A stretch of DNA of 64,000 bases from positions 393,802 through 457,801 of the forward strand of contig NZ_VDGT01000003.1 of the NCBI RefSeq assembly GCF_006335015.1, given 5' to 3'. A model generated the notes under the pieces. It was not told the DNA's origin. It did no database searches and was given only the letters and a program-made list of their open reading frames with translations. Below, piece by piece: positions 17,862 through 26,588 of this stretch. Position 1 is the stretch's first letter. The number at the start of each line of letters is the position of its first letter. A program made the position numbers and the translations under genes. This DNA comes from Streptomyces sedi (lineage in GTDB: Bacteria; Actinomycetota; Actinomycetes; Streptomycetales; Streptomycetaceae).

Positions 17862-18491
17862 GTGAACTTCTCGATCTTCGGAACCACTGCACAGGAGCTG
17901 GCTCAAGTGCAGAACGCGAAGTTCCGACGGCTGGCCCTGGCCGCGAGTAAGATCGACGCCTTGGACGAGTCGGTTCGGGTCGCTCTCGGCCTGGGGCTGA
18001 ACGCGAGAGCCAACATCGTTATCCCCGACCGGACGCACGTCGGACGTGTGCACCGGCTGCTCAACCGCTACTCGACGCGCCTGTCGGTCCGCGTGCTGTC
18101 CTCGTTGGCCGACGGGGACGCCTCGCTCGACGCCATCGACGAGCTACTCGTCGAACTCGACGCGGTCCCCCACGAGGTCCACCTCATCGCGGGCACCTCC
18201 GGCTTCCGTGTCTCCTACCGTCTGCCCAACGGCCGCATCCTCATGGTCAAACACCTACGTCCCCTGCGTCTGCCGGAGACCTGCGCCGGCTGTCGGTTCA
18301 ACAACGACACCGACTGCCAGGAGGGCTACTACGGAGTGCGGCTCTACCGGGATACCACCGGCACGCTCCAGGTCGGCGTCTGCATCCAGCGCATGGACCT
18401 GTGCCTCCCGGTCGACGAGTTCCTCAACAGCGGCCTGCCCGAGGAGATCAGGAAGCTCCGCGACCGGGAGTTTCAGGAACTCGTCCCCTGA
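17862..18491 (+). pseudogene. 5'-truncated radical SAM protein gene (C-terminal half only)
   Basis: The frame encodes a recognisable C-terminal half of a MoaA-like radical SAM protein: VNFSIFGTTAQELAQVQNAK, then CAGCRFNNDTDCQEGYYG and a late Cys in VGVCIQRMDLCLP that would form a second cluster. The N-terminal part with the CxxxCxxC motif is missing. Homology seems to begin abruptly near 17840 (IQAGLQRVNFS), and upstream sequence back to the helicase shows no matching domain in any frame. A GTG at 17862 would give 209 residues, but no SAM cluster could form. It looks like a remnant left by deletion or insertion. The next gene, a CYTH protein, often accompanies such radical SAM genes. Confidence 0.72.
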
Positions 18492-18505
18492 TGCCCCATC
18501 AGGGG
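18485..18505 (+). terminator. Hairpin at the end of the radical SAM remnant
   Basis: CCCCTGAT (18485-18492) and ATCAGGGG (18498-18505) form a perfect 8-bp stem with a 5-base loop; the stop codon of the remnant lies inside. It is 33 bp before the CYTH gene and may limit read-through or stabilise its message. Confidence 0.7.
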
Positions 18506-18537
18506 ACTTTCGCCTTGATGAAAGGAAGAACCAAGCA

Positions 18538-19089
18538 ATGGCGACGAACGAGTACGAGGCCAAGTTCCTCACGATCGACGTGACCGCCGTCCAGTCCTAC
18601 CTGAGTGCTCAGGGTGCCCGGCAGGTCTTCCCACGGACCATGTTCACCCGGCTGATCTTCGAGAACGACGCCGTCCAGGGTGAGCAGTGGCTCCGGCTCC
18701 GCGACGAGGGCGGGAAGACCACCCTCACCCTCAAGCAGGTCAGCGACGCCACTCACATCGGTGGCACCACCGAGATCGAGATCGAGGTCAGCGACCTGAC
18801 GAAGACGGCCGAACTCCTCAGGGCCACCGGTCTGAGGCAGGTCCGCTACCAGCAGAACTACCGCGAGGAATGGGAACTCCACGGCATCATTTACGACTTC
18901 GACACCTGGTCCGACCTGCCCACCTTCCTGGAGATCGAGGGTCCTTCCGAAGAAGCCGTCCGGAAGGCCGTCGCCGACCTCGGACTCGACTACGCCGATG
19001 CCCGCTTCGGCAGCGTCGACCTGATCTACCAGAGCGAGGCCAACCGGGACATCCTCGCCGAGCCGACCCTCCTCTTCCAGGAGCGGTAA
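18538..19089 (+). CDS. CYTH-domain protein (class IV adenylate cyclase / triphosphatase-like)
   Basis: A 183-residue single CYTH domain. The N-terminal ExExK metal/phosphate motif is E5-Y-E7-A-K9. Alternating charged strands follow, such as WLRLRDEGGKTTLTLKQV, TEIEIEVSD and FDTWSDLPTFLEIEG. CYTH proteins bind triphosphates; members include CyaB adenylate cyclases and thiamine or inorganic triphosphatases. Activity cannot be chosen from sequence. The ATG at 18538 follows AAAGGAAG. GC content is visibly lower than in the neighbours, and together with the truncated gene before it this suggests a transferred insert between helD and sodN. Confidence 0.88.
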   Translation: MATNEYEAKFLTIDVTAVQSYLSAQGARQVFPRTMFTRLIFENDAVQGEQWLRLRDEGGKTTLTLKQVSDATHIGGTTEIEIEVSDLTKTAELLRATGLRQVRYQQNYREEWELHGIIYDFDTWSDLPTFLEIEGPSEEAVRKAVADLGLDYADARFGSVDLIYQSEANRDILAEPTLLFQER

Positions 19090-19248
19090 CGCGGCTGACG
19101 ATCTGAAGGCGCGGCGCCGTCCCGAGGCGGGAGGCGGAGGGTAGCGAAGGCTCTTCCACGCCGGTGGGAGAAGTCCCTGCGGGAGCGCCAGAACGCCGCT
19201 CCCGAGATCGCCTCCCAATGATCTCCCAGCGAGGCTGGAAACGCGGTC

Positions 19249-19282
19249 GGGGCGCCCGACGTGCTGAGCAGTCGGACGCCCC
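19249..19282. terminator. Long hairpin between convergent CYTH and sodN genes
   Basis: GGGGCGCCCGAC (19249-19260) pairs with GTCGGACGCCCC (19271-19282) with one mismatch and a 10-base loop. A second hairpin, CTCCCGG (19305-19311) with CCGGGAG (19316-19322), lies 11 bp beyond the sodN stop. Together they separate the two converging transcripts; nothing else was seen in 19090-19333. Confidence 0.75.
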
Positions 19283-19333
19283 AAAAGGCCCAGTGACCTG
19301 CACGCTCCCGGCACTCCGGGAGGTGCGTCACGC

Positions 19334-19729
19334 TCAGCCCTTCTTGGTCTCCCAGAAGATCTTGTCGATCTGGGCGATGTAGTCGAGCGCCTTCTGGCCG
19401 GTCGCCGGGTCGGTGGAGCCCTTGGCCGCGCTGAGGGCCTTCAGGGTCTCGTTGACCAGCTGGTGCAGCTCCGGGTACTTCTCGAAGTGCGGGGGCTTGA
19501 AGTAGTCGCTCCACAGCACCGAGACATGATGCTTCGCCAGCTCGGCGCGCTCCTCCTTGATGACGGTGGCGCGGGCGCGGAAGTGGGGGTCGTCGTTGGC
19601 CTGGTACTTCTCCTGGACGGCCTTGACCGACTCGGCCTCGATGCGGGCCTGGGCCGGGTCGTAGACGCCGCACGGCAGGTCGCAGTGCGCGCTGACGCTG
19701 ACCTTCGGGGCGAACAGGCGGGAGAGCAT
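19334..19729 (-). CDS. sodN: Nickel superoxide dismutase
   Basis: A 131-residue precursor, exactly the usual length. A 14-residue propeptide (MLSRLFAPKVSVSA) precedes the nickel hook HCDLPCGVYDP. After processing, His1, Cys2 and Cys6 bind nickel and the enzyme dismutates superoxide. The helical body AQARIEAESVKAVQEKY follows. The ATG at 19729 has GAAGGA upstream. The processing protease gene sodX diverges from it 246 bp away. In S. coelicolor sodN is raised by nickel through the Nur regulator; no Nur site could be confirmed here by eye. Confidence 0.98.
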   Translation of the reverse strand: MLSRLFAPKVSVSAHCDLPCGVYDPAQARIEAESVKAVQEKYQANDDPHFRARATVIKEERAELAKHHVSVLWSDYFKPPHFEKYPELHQLVNETLKALSAAKGSTDPATGQKALDYIAQIDKIFWETKKG

Positions 19730-19975
19730 AGAGCTGTCCTTCCTCGTGATCGTCTTCTCCCGGGCGAGGTTACTCCGTGCAGGGGTGGTTTTCTCGGCCG
19801 ACCCGTTCCGTTCCGTCGGGCTTAGGCCGAAAGTCCGGGGTGTGCCCGGCCGGGGGCGGAGGGCGGGGGTCCGCGGCGGGAGGGGAGGATGGCGCGGGCG
19901 GAACGGGAACGCGGCGGACATGCGATCACCGGAGGCAGCGGGGACCATGGCTCAGGAACGACGAGTGAGGACGCG

Positions 19976-20404
19976 ATGAGGCTTGGGCTGGCGGAGGTCT
20001 ACAACCCCTCGATGCTGCCCACCCTGTATCCGGGCGACCAGTTGCTGCTCGCCTACGGTGCACGGGTGCGTCCCGGTCACGTGGTGGTGCTGCGGCACCC
20101 GTTCCAGCACGATCTGCTGATCGTCAAGCGCGCCGCCGAGCGGCGGGACGCCGGGTGGTGGGTGCTCGGCGACAACGTGTCGGTGACCAACGACAGCCGG
20201 GAGTTCGGGGCCGTTCCGGACGGGCTGCTGGTGGCGAGGGCGGTGCTGCGGCTGCGTTCGCCGCTGGCTCAGCGCTCGCCCGCCGGGTCGGGGGTCTCCG
20301 CGCCGGCGGTGGGGCGCGTGGGCGCGTTGGCCGGCGCGTTGGGGCGGTTGCCCTCGGCGGTGCGCCCGCTGACGGCGCGTTCGCGGCGCTTGCGCGCCCG
20401 GTAG
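19976..20404 (+). CDS. sodX: Nickel-type superoxide dismutase maturation protease SodX
   Basis: A 142-residue signal-peptidase-like (S26) protease that trims the SodN propeptide. The catalytic Ser region VYNPSMLPTLYPGDQLLLAYGARVRPGHVVVLRHP and the later IVKRAAERRD, with its general-base Lys, and GDNVSVTNDSREFG are all present. The ATG at 19976 has GAGG five bases upstream; longer in-frame starts have none. The last 45 or so residues are Ala/Arg/Pro-rich, look unlike the family and overlap, tail to tail, the end of the next gene on the other strand. They may be an extension caused by loss of an earlier stop. Confidence 0.92.
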   Translation: MRLGLAEVYNPSMLPTLYPGDQLLLAYGARVRPGHVVVLRHPFQHDLLIVKRAAERRDAGWWVLGDNVSVTNDSREFGAVPDGLLVARAVLRLRSPLAQRSPAGSGVSAPAVGRVGALAGALGRLPSAVRPLTARSRRLRAR

Positions 20405-20937
20405 GCGGCGACGTTGGCGCGGGTGGCGCAGCGGTCGGAGCAGTAACGCCGGGAACGGTTGGTCGATGTGTCGACATAGGCGTTGCGGCAGGGGTCTCCC
20501 TCGCAGATGCCGAGGCGGTCGGCGCCCCACTCGGTGAGCTGCACGGCCAGGCCCATGCAGGCGGTCGCCGCGTAGCCCGCGGTCGCGTTCGACGGGTGCT
20601 CGGCCAGATGCAGGTGCCAGCGGGGTCGTCCGGTGTCGTCGAGGAAGTCGTGGCCCGAGATCTGGGGGCTGACCGGGTACTCCAGCAGCAGCGCGTTGAG
20701 CAGGTCGACCGCGCCCCGTTCGTCGCCCCCGGCGGCGGTGGTGAAGACCGCGCGCAGCCGGGTGCGCACCCCGCGCAGCCGGGTCACGTCCGCGTCGGTG
20801 GCCCGCCGCGCGGCCTGCTGGGCCTCGCCGAAGAGGTCGCGGACGGCCTCGACCGAGGTCAACGTGTCGGTGCCGCGGTGCGGCTGCTCCGTGTTGACCA
20901 GGCGGACGGCGAAGTCGGAGTAATGGGTCAGTTCCAA
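20269..20937 (-). CDS. CGNR zinc-finger protein (ABATE domain)
   Basis: A 222-residue protein with an N-terminal ABATE domain (ELTHYSDFAVRLVNTEQPHR... RLRAVFTTA) and a C-terminal CGNR zinc finger: C-EGDPC, RNAYVDTSTNRSRRYCSDRC, ATRANVAAYRARKR. Such proteins are putative stress-related transcription regulators. The TTG start at 20937 has AAGGA nine bases upstream. The natural end of the family is soon after the RARKR motif; about 40 extra residues (Pro/Ala/Thr-rich) overlap the end of sodX by 136 bp on the opposite strand, so one or both tails are probably secondary extensions. Confidence 0.88.
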   Translation of the reverse strand: MELTHYSDFAVRLVNTEQPHRGTDTLTSVEAVRDLFGEAQQAARRATDADVTRLRGVRTRLRAVFTTAAGGDERGAVDLLNALLLEYPVSPQISGHDFLDDTGRPRWHLHLAEHPSNATAGYAATACMGLAVQLTEWGADRLGICEGDPCRNAYVDTSTNRSRRYCSDRCATRANVAAYRARKRRERAVSGRTAEGNRPNAPANAPTRPTAGAETPDPAGER

Positions 20938-21048
20938 TTGTGTTCCTTACCCGGCGAACCTATAGTCGTGACCGGCCATGGTAATGGGTCGATTCGGATA
21001 ACGGCCCTTACCGGTGGCCTCCGCCGTCCGCGGCCTCAGGGAGGGGCG

Positions 21049-21807
21049 ATGACCGACTGGTCGATCTGGCAGAAGAGTTGGGACCGGCAGCAGGAGTGGT
21101 ACCTGCCGGACCGCGAGGAGCGCTTCCGGGTGATGCTGGACGCCGTCGAGGCGCTGGTGGGCGACCGGCCCCGGATCCTCGACCTGGCGTGCGGCACGGG
21201 CAGCATCACGGCGCGGGCACTGCGCCGCTTCCCCGGGGCGGTGAGCGTCGGCGTGGACCTGGACCCCGCGTTGCTGGCCATCGCCGAGGGCACCTTCGCC
21301 GACGAGCCGCGCGCGACGTTCGTCACCGCAGACCTCACCGACCCCGACTGGGCCGAGACGCTGCCCCACGACTCCTACGACGCGGTGCTCACGGCGACGG
21401 CGCTGCACTGGCTGACGGAGGAGCCGCTGCGCGCGCTGTACGGGCGGCTCGCCACGCTGGTGCGCCCCGGCGGCGTCTTCCTCAACGCCGACCACATGCC
21501 GCACCGCGAGGCGCCCCGGATCGAGGCGGCCGTCGCGGCGTACGAGTCGGCCAGGCGGACGCGGGAGAGGTCCGACGGCAGCGAGGACTGGGCCGACTGG
21601 TGGGCGCGGGCGGCGGCGGCCCCGGAGCTGGCGGAGGCGACGGCCGCGCGGTTCCGGATCTACGGCGACCCGGCCAGGGGCGACCACGCCGACGGGCGGA
21701 TGTTCCCGCTGGAGTGGCATGTGCGGGTGCTGCGCGAGGCGGGCTTCGCGGAGGCGCGGGCCGCGTGGGCGTCCCTCAGCGACATGACGGTGATGGCCCT
21801 GCGCTGA
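21049..21807 (+). CDS. SAM-dependent methyltransferase
   Basis: A 252-residue class I methyltransferase. Motif I is ILDLACGTGSITARAL, followed by GVDLDPALLAIAEG (acidic residue after strand 2), DAVLTATALHWL at strand 4, and VRPGGVFLNADHM. The N-terminus, TDWSIWQKSWDRQQEWYLPDREERF, recurs in uncharacterised actinobacterial members. The substrate is unknown. The ATG at 21049 is preceded by GGGAGGGGCG. It is divergent from the CGNR gene with a 111-bp gap, and convergent with malic enzyme. Confidence 0.92.
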   Translation: MTDWSIWQKSWDRQQEWYLPDREERFRVMLDAVEALVGDRPRILDLACGTGSITARALRRFPGAVSVGVDLDPALLAIAEGTFADEPRATFVTADLTDPDWAETLPHDSYDAVLTATALHWLTEEPLRALYGRLATLVRPGGVFLNADHMPHREAPRIEAAVAAYESARRTRERSDGSEDWADWWARAAAAPELAEATAARFRIYGDPARGDHADGRMFPLEWHVRVLREAGFAEARAAWASLSDMTVMALR

Positions 21808-21887
21808 CGCCGCCCGCGCGTCGCGCGGCCTCCCACGCCCCCGGCCGTCCACCGGCGTGCGGGGGCGCGGGAAGCCGCCGCCGTCCG

Positions 21888-23120
21888 TCAGAGCCGCGCC
21901 ACGCCCTCGGCCCTCGCCGCTTCGGCCACGGCCGCGGCCACCGCGGGGGCCACCCGGGGGTCGAACGGCGAGGGGATCACCCGCTCCGGACTCAGCTCGT
22001 CCGCGACCACCGCGGCCAGCGCCTCGGCCGCCGCCAGCTTCATCCCCTCGGTGATCCGGGTCGCCCGCACCTGGAGCGCCCCGGCGAAGATGCCGGGGAA
22101 CGCCAGCACGTTGTTGATCTGGTTCGGGAAGTCGCTGCGCCCGGTGGCCACCACGGCCGCGTGCCGGGCGGCGACCTCGGGGTGCACCTCGGGGTTCGGG
22201 TTGGCCATGGCGAAGACGAACGCGCCAGGCGCCATCGTCGCCACCGCCGACTCGGGAACGGTGCCGCCGCTGACCCCGACGAAGACGTCGGCGCCGGCCA
22301 GCGCGTCGGCGAGGGAGCCGGTGCGGCCGTTCGGGTTGGTGGCCTCGGCCAGCTCGCGCTTGACCTCGGTCAGGTCGTCCCGGTCGCGGGAGACCACGCC
22401 GCGCCGGTCGCAGACGACCACGTCGTCGACGCCGGCGCCCAGCAGGATGCGGGCGATGGCGACCCCCGCGGCCCCGGCGCCGGAGATCACGACGCGCAGC
22501 GCGGCGAGGTCGCGCCCGGTGAGCCGGACGGCGTTGCGCAGCGCGGCGAGCGTCACCACGGCCGTGCCGTGCTGGTCGTCGTGGAAGACGGGGATGTTCA
22601 GCCGCTCCTGGAGCCGCCGTTCGATCTCGAAGCAGCGGGGCGCCGAGATGTCCTCCAGGTTGATCCCGCCGAAGGAGGGGGCCAACCGCGCGACGGTCTC
22701 GACCAGTTCGTCCACCTCGCGGCAGTCGAGCGCCACCGGGACGGCGTCCACGCCGCCGAACTGCTTGAAGAGGATGGCCTTCCCCTCCATCACGGGCAGT
22801 GACGCCTCGGGGCCGATGTCGCCGAGGCCGAGCACCGCGCTGCCGTCGGTGACCACGGCGACCGTGCCGGACTTCCAGGTGTAGTCGTGGACCAGCTCGG
22901 GTCGCTCCGCGATCGCCTCGCAGACGCGGGCGACGCCCGGGGTGTAGGCGAGGGAGAGGTCGTCGGCGTCGCGCAGCGGCACCGTGCCGGCGACCTCCAT
23001 CTTGCCGCCGCGGTGCAGGGCGAAGACCGGGTCGAGCCCGGGCTCGGGCAGCTCGTCGGCGGGCGGTCGAGGGGAGACGCGGGGCAACTCCCCGCGCGGG
23101 TTGATGATCTCCGATGTCAC
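21888..23120 (-). CDS. NAD(P)-dependent malic enzyme
   Basis: A 410-residue malic enzyme that converts malate to pyruvate and CO2. Signatures include LSLAYTPGVARVCEAI, the Lys-bearing WKSGTVAVVTDGSAVLGLGDIGP, EDISAPRCFEIE and PVFHDDQHGTA, then the dinucleotide fold VVISGAGAAGVAIARIL with VVCDRRG and MANPNPEVHP. The short form, without a phosphotransacetylase domain, is usual in actinomycetes. Cofactor preference is not clear. A GTG at 23120 is used, with GGGG about 10 bases ahead. It transcribes away from the amino-acid transporter across a 574-bp gap. Confidence 0.95.
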   Translation of the reverse strand: MTSEIINPRGELPRVSPRPPADELPEPGLDPVFALHRGGKMEVAGTVPLRDADDLSLAYTPGVARVCEAIAERPELVHDYTWKSGTVAVVTDGSAVLGLGDIGPEASLPVMEGKAILFKQFGGVDAVPVALDCREVDELVETVARLAPSFGGINLEDISAPRCFEIERRLQERLNIPVFHDDQHGTAVVTLAALRNAVRLTGRDLAALRVVISGAGAAGVAIARILLGAGVDDVVVCDRRGVVSRDRDDLTEVKRELAEATNPNGRTGSLADALAGADVFVGVSGGTVPESAVATMAPGAFVFAMANPNPEVHPEVAARHAAVVATGRSDFPNQINNVLAFPGIFAGALQVRATRITEGMKLAAAEALAAVVADELSPERVIPSPFDPRVAPAVAAAVAEAARAEGVARL

Positions 23121-23694
23121 TTCGGGTAACCCCTTTGTCCAACGTCATCGTGAGGGCGGTCGCTCTCCGGTCGGAGCGCGAGCGGGCACCGCGTCCGCCG
23201 CGCGCCCCGCAGTTGGCTGTCGGCGCGGTCGTGGTGCGGACGCCGGGCGCTTCGCACAGGCGCCCAGGTCCCCGGGTGAGGGGTGTACCGCTCGGTTCTA
23301 CCCGATCAGGCGGCGCACCGACGAACACTTTCGCTTTCCGCTGGAAAACTTCTGGTGAGCGCGGGTGGTTGCGGCGCCGCGTCCGTCGGGTGACCGAATG
23401 ACGGGCCTTCCTCGGCGGGGATCGATCACCGCGCCCTCGCGTGACGCATGTCTCAGTGGTCGCGGGGGTGGCGGGAGATGACACGCAAGCGACCATCGAT
23501 GCAGTCGAGTTGTTCAATTCCGATCACCGGTGTTCATTGTCCGTTATCCGATCTTGATCTACCGACCGGTTCCGTTTCGGATTCGGATGGCAAGATGTCC
23601 TGTCACTGAACGCGCGACCGGCGCTCAGGCTGTCGTGACACCCGACGACGCGTGCCCGGCCCCCTCGGTACCCCCGCCCCAGGAGGAACACGCC
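23121..23694. other. 574-bp divergent intergenic region
   Basis: No gene is supported in either direction. It holds the promoters of malic enzyme and of the ABC transporter operon. The right half (about 23500-23620) is AT-richer and contains a direct repeat, GTTCAATT near 23513 and GTTCATTG near 23532, about two helical turns apart. Its meaning is unknown. Confidence 0.55.
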
Positions 23695-24645
23695 ATGACC
23701 GCTCGCCTCTCCCGTCGCTCACGTCTGGCGGCGGCCGGTGCCGTCGCGGCGGCCGGCGTACTCCTCCTCGGCGCCTGCGGCGACCAGACCGACGACGCCG
23801 AGGGCGGCTCCGGCGGCTCGGAGAGCGGCGGCGGGTCCGGAGAGGGAGAGGCGGCGGGCGAGCTGTTCGACCTGCTGCCGCAGGGCATCCAGGACGCCGG
23901 TGAGATCAAGGTCGGCTCCGACATCGCCTACGCGCCCATCGAGTTCATCGACGAGAACGACGAGATCGCCGGCATCGACCCCGACATCGGCGCCGCGCTC
24001 GGCGAGGTGCTCGGCGTCGACTTCGTCTTCGAGAACGGCACCTTCGACGGCCTGATCCTCGGCCTCAACAACGGCCGCCACGACGTGATCATGTCCGCGA
24101 TGACGGACACCGCCGAGCGCCAGCAGGGCGTCAGCGAGGACGCCGAGGGCGGCGCCGACTTCGTCAACTACTTCCAGGCCGGCTCGGCCCTCCTGGTCGC
24201 CGCGGACAACCCGGAGGGCGTCGAGTCCGTCGACGACCTCTGCGGGCTGAGCGTCGCCGCCCAGCAGGGCACCGCCAACGAGGCCGTGATCGAGGCCGCG
24301 CAGGAGAACTGCGACGAGCCGATCCAGCCGGTGATCAACGAGGTCGACAGCGAGTCGATCACCGCGCTCCAGAACGGCCGCGCCGACGTCGTCATCACCG
24401 ACTACCCGGTCGCGCTCTACAACGAGCTGACGGCGGGCGGCGGCGAGCTCTTCACCGTCGTCGGCGAGCAGATCGACGCCGCGCCCTACGGCATCGCCGT
24501 CTCCAAGGAGAACGCCGAGCTGCGCGACGCGCTCCAGGCCGCCGTCCAGGAGATCATCGACAACGGCACCTACGCCGAGGTCCTGGCGGAGTGGAGCGCC
24601 GAGGCCGGCGCCATCGAAGAGGCCACCGTCAACGCCGGCGAGTGA
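23695..24645 (+). CDS. Amino-acid ABC transporter substrate-binding lipoprotein
   Basis: A 316-residue family 3 solute-binding protein. The signal peptide ends in LLLGAC with the lipidated Cys at residue 28, then an acidic Gly/Ser/Glu linker. The mature part has IKVGSDIAYAPIEFIDENDEIAGIDPDI, NGTFDGLILGLNNGRHDVIMSAMTDTAER and DVVITDYPVALY, all typical of polar amino-acid binders. The ATG at 23695 is preceded by AGGAGGAAC. With the permease and ATPase that follow it forms a three-gene importer operon; the substrate could be glutamate, arginine or a related compound and cannot be read. Confidence 0.93.
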   Translation: MTARLSRRSRLAAAGAVAAAGVLLLGACGDQTDDAEGGSGGSESGGGSGEGEAAGELFDLLPQGIQDAGEIKVGSDIAYAPIEFIDENDEIAGIDPDIGAALGEVLGVDFVFENGTFDGLILGLNNGRHDVIMSAMTDTAERQQGVSEDAEGGADFVNYFQAGSALLVAADNPEGVESVDDLCGLSVAAQQGTANEAVIEAAQENCDEPIQPVINEVDSESITALQNGRADVVITDYPVALYNELTAGGGELFTVVGEQIDAAPYGIAVSKENAELRDALQAAVQEIIDNGTYAEVLAEWSAEAGAIEEATVNAGE

Positions 24646-24676
24646 CCGCGACCGACAGCCAGCGAGGGCGATCCCC

Positions 24677-25657
24677 GTGTCAGATTCGCACGACAGCCTG
24701 TCCAAGAAGCCGGCGGACGAGCCCGGTTCGGGCGGTGGTGACGTGAGGGAGCGGGTGCCACCCGAGGCCATCCGCGCCGTTCCGGTGCGCCACTGGGGCC
24801 GCTGGATCGGTGTGGCGGTGGTGTTCGCGCTGCTCGCCGCGCTCTTCCAGGCGTTCCGCGGCGCCGACATCAACTGGGACGTGGTGGGGGAGTTCCTCAC
24901 CTACGACACCATCATCGAGGGCGCCGGCAAGACGCTGTGGATCACGCTGCTGTCGATGCTGCTCGGCGTCGTCCTCGGCGTGATCCTGGCGATCATGCGC
25001 CTCTCCGGCAACCCGGTGCTCTCCGGCGTGGCCTGGGGCTACATCTGGTTCTTCCGCGGCACCCCCGTGCTGGTGCAGCTCTTCCTCTGGTACAACCTGT
25101 CGTTCGTCTTCGAGACCGTGAACTTCGGTTTCTACAAGGACGAGATGAACGACTTCATGACGCCGTTCCTCGCCGCCCTGCTGGGACTCGGGCTCAACGA
25201 GGCCGCGTACATGGCGGAGATCGCCAGGGCCGGCATCCAGTCCGTGGACCGCGGCCAGACCGAGGCCGCCCACGCGCTGGGCATGAACAACGGCAAGACG
25301 ATGCGGCGGATCGTGCTGCCGCAGGCGATGCGGGTGATCATCCCGCCCACCGGCAACGAGTTCATCAACATGCTGAAGACCTCGTCGCTGGTCTACGCGA
25401 TCCAATACACCGAGCTGTTCCGGGCCGGCAACACGATCAGCACGCGAAACCTCGCGGTCATGGAGATGCTGATCGTCGTCACGGTCTGGTATCTGATCCT
25501 GACCACGGTGTTCAGCATCGGTCAGTACTACCTGGAGCGGTACTTCGCCAGGGGCAACGAACGGGTGCGGCCCCCCACCCCGCTCCAGCGGGCCCGCGCG
25601 AGGCTGACCGGCCCGCGTCGACAGCGTGCGGGCCGCGGCCCGGCCGGAGGGGTGTGA
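24677..25657 (+). CDS. Amino-acid ABC transporter permease (HisM type)
   Basis: A 326-residue permease. After a charged N-terminus of about 40 residues come a first membrane helix ([19 protein letters not shown]) and the HisM-type five-helix core. The EAA loop is [24 protein letters not shown], followed by [18 protein letters not shown], the family signature. A single permease gene implies a homodimer. The C-terminal 35 residues are basic ([13 protein letters not shown]). GTG at 24677 starts 31 bp after the binding-protein gene. Only 4 bp separate its stop from the ATPase gene start. Confidence 0.93.
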   Translation: MSDSHDSLSKKPADEPGSGGGDVRERVPPEAIRAVPVRHWGRWIGVAVVFALLAALFQAFRGADINWDVVGEFLTYDTIIEGAGKTLWITLLSMLLGVVLGVILAIMRLSGNPVLSGVAWGYIWFFRGTPVLVQLFLWYNLSFVFETVNFGFYKDEMNDFMTPFLAALLGLGLNEAAYMAEIARAGIQSVDRGQTEAAHALGMNNGKTMRRIVLPQAMRVIIPPTGNEFINMLKTSSLVYAIQYTELFRAGNTISTRNLAVMEMLIVVTVWYLILTTVFSIGQYYLERYFARGNERVRPPTPLQRARARLTGPRRQRAGRGPAGGV

Positions 25658-25661
25658 GCCG

Positions 25662-26444
25662 ATGGGCACGACGACGAACTCCTCGTCCCCGATGGTCAAG
25701 GCCGAGCAGGTCCACAAGAACTTCGGGCCCGTGCAGGTGCTCAGGGGCATCGACCTGGAGGTCAGTCCCGGCGAGGTCTGCTGCGTGGTGGGGCCCTCGG
25801 GCTCCGGTAAGTCCACGCTGCTGCGCTGCGTCAACCACCTGGAGAAGATCAACGCCGGCCGGCTCTGGGTCGACGGCGAACTGGTCGGCTACCGCCAGCG
25901 GGGCGACAAGCTCTACGAGATGCGCGAACGCGAGGTCGCGGCCCAGCGGCGCGACATCGGGATGGTCTTCCAGCGCTTCAACCTCTTTCCCCACATGACG
26001 GCGACGGAGAACGTCATGGAGGCGCCCGTCCAGGTCAAGGGCGTGCGGCGGGCGGATGCCAGAAAGCGCGCCGAGCAGTTGCTGGAACGCGTCGGGCTCG
26101 CCGACCGGATGGCCAGCTACCCCTCGCAGCTCTCCGGCGGCCAGCAGCAACGGGTCGCGATCGCGCGGGCGTTGGCGATGGACCCCAAGCTGATGCTTTT
26201 CGACGAGCCGACCTCCGCGCTCGACCCCGAGCTGGTCGGCGAGGTGCTCGACGTGATGCGGGCGCTGGCCGAGGACGGCATGACCATGATCGTGGTCACC
26301 CACGAGATGGGCTTCGCCAGGGAGGTCGGCGACACCCTCGTCTTCATGGACGACGGCATGGTGGTCGAGGCCGGCGACCCGCGCGAGGTGCTGGCCAACC
26401 CGCGGCAGGAACGCACCAGGGCGTTCCTCTCCAAGGTGCTCTGA
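25662..26444 (+). CDS. Amino-acid ABC transporter ATP-binding protein (GlnQ/HisP type)
   Basis: A 260-residue ABC ATPase. Walker A is GPSGSGKST, the Q-loop is [17 protein letters not shown], the signature is [15 protein letters not shown], Walker B is [14 protein letters not shown], and the switch His lies in [12 protein letters not shown]. This pattern is the polar amino-acid subfamily. The ATG at 25662 is used with GGAGGGG upstream, overlapping the end of the permease gene region. It powers the importer encoded by the two preceding genes. Repeated 12-mers lie just after its stop. Confidence 0.95.
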   Translation: MGTTTNSSSPMVKAEQVHKNFGPVQVLRGIDLEVSPGEVCCVVGPSGSGKSTLLRCVNHLEKINAGRLWVDGELVGYRQRGDKLYEMREREVAAQRRDIGMVFQRFNLFPHMTATENVMEAPVQVKGVRRADARKRAEQLLERVGLADRMASYPSQLSGGQQQRVAIARALAMDPKLMLFDEPTSALDPELVGEVLDVMRALAEDGMTMIVVTHEMGFAREVGDTLVFMDDGMVVEAGDPREVLANPRQERTRAFLSKVL

Positions 26445-26472
26445 ACGCGCGGCTCCTCGTCGACCGCGCGCC

Positions 26473-26530
26473 GTTCCTGAAACGGACGTGTCTCGTCGTT
26501 CCTGAAACGTGCCGCGTCGTTCCTGAAACG
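26473..26530. repeat. Three spaced copies of GTTCCTGAAACG
   Basis: Identical 12-mers GTTCCTGAAACG start at 26473, 26498 and 26519 (spacing 25 and 21 bp), in the 144-bp gap between two convergent genes. Each is roughly palindromic (CGTT...AACG ends). Their position, away from any obvious promoter, is unusual for operators. Confidence 0.85.
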
Positions 26531-26588
26531 TGGCGCGTGGCGCACGTTGCGCGGGTCGCGCCCCCGCGGGGCGCGGCCCGGCGGCGGG

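Noticed and set aside
26473..26530. Three spaced 12-mers considered as a small CRISPR or origin iterons.
   Set aside because: The 12-bp repeats and 9-13 bp gaps are too short for CRISPR, and no replication gene or AT-rich unwinding region is nearby.
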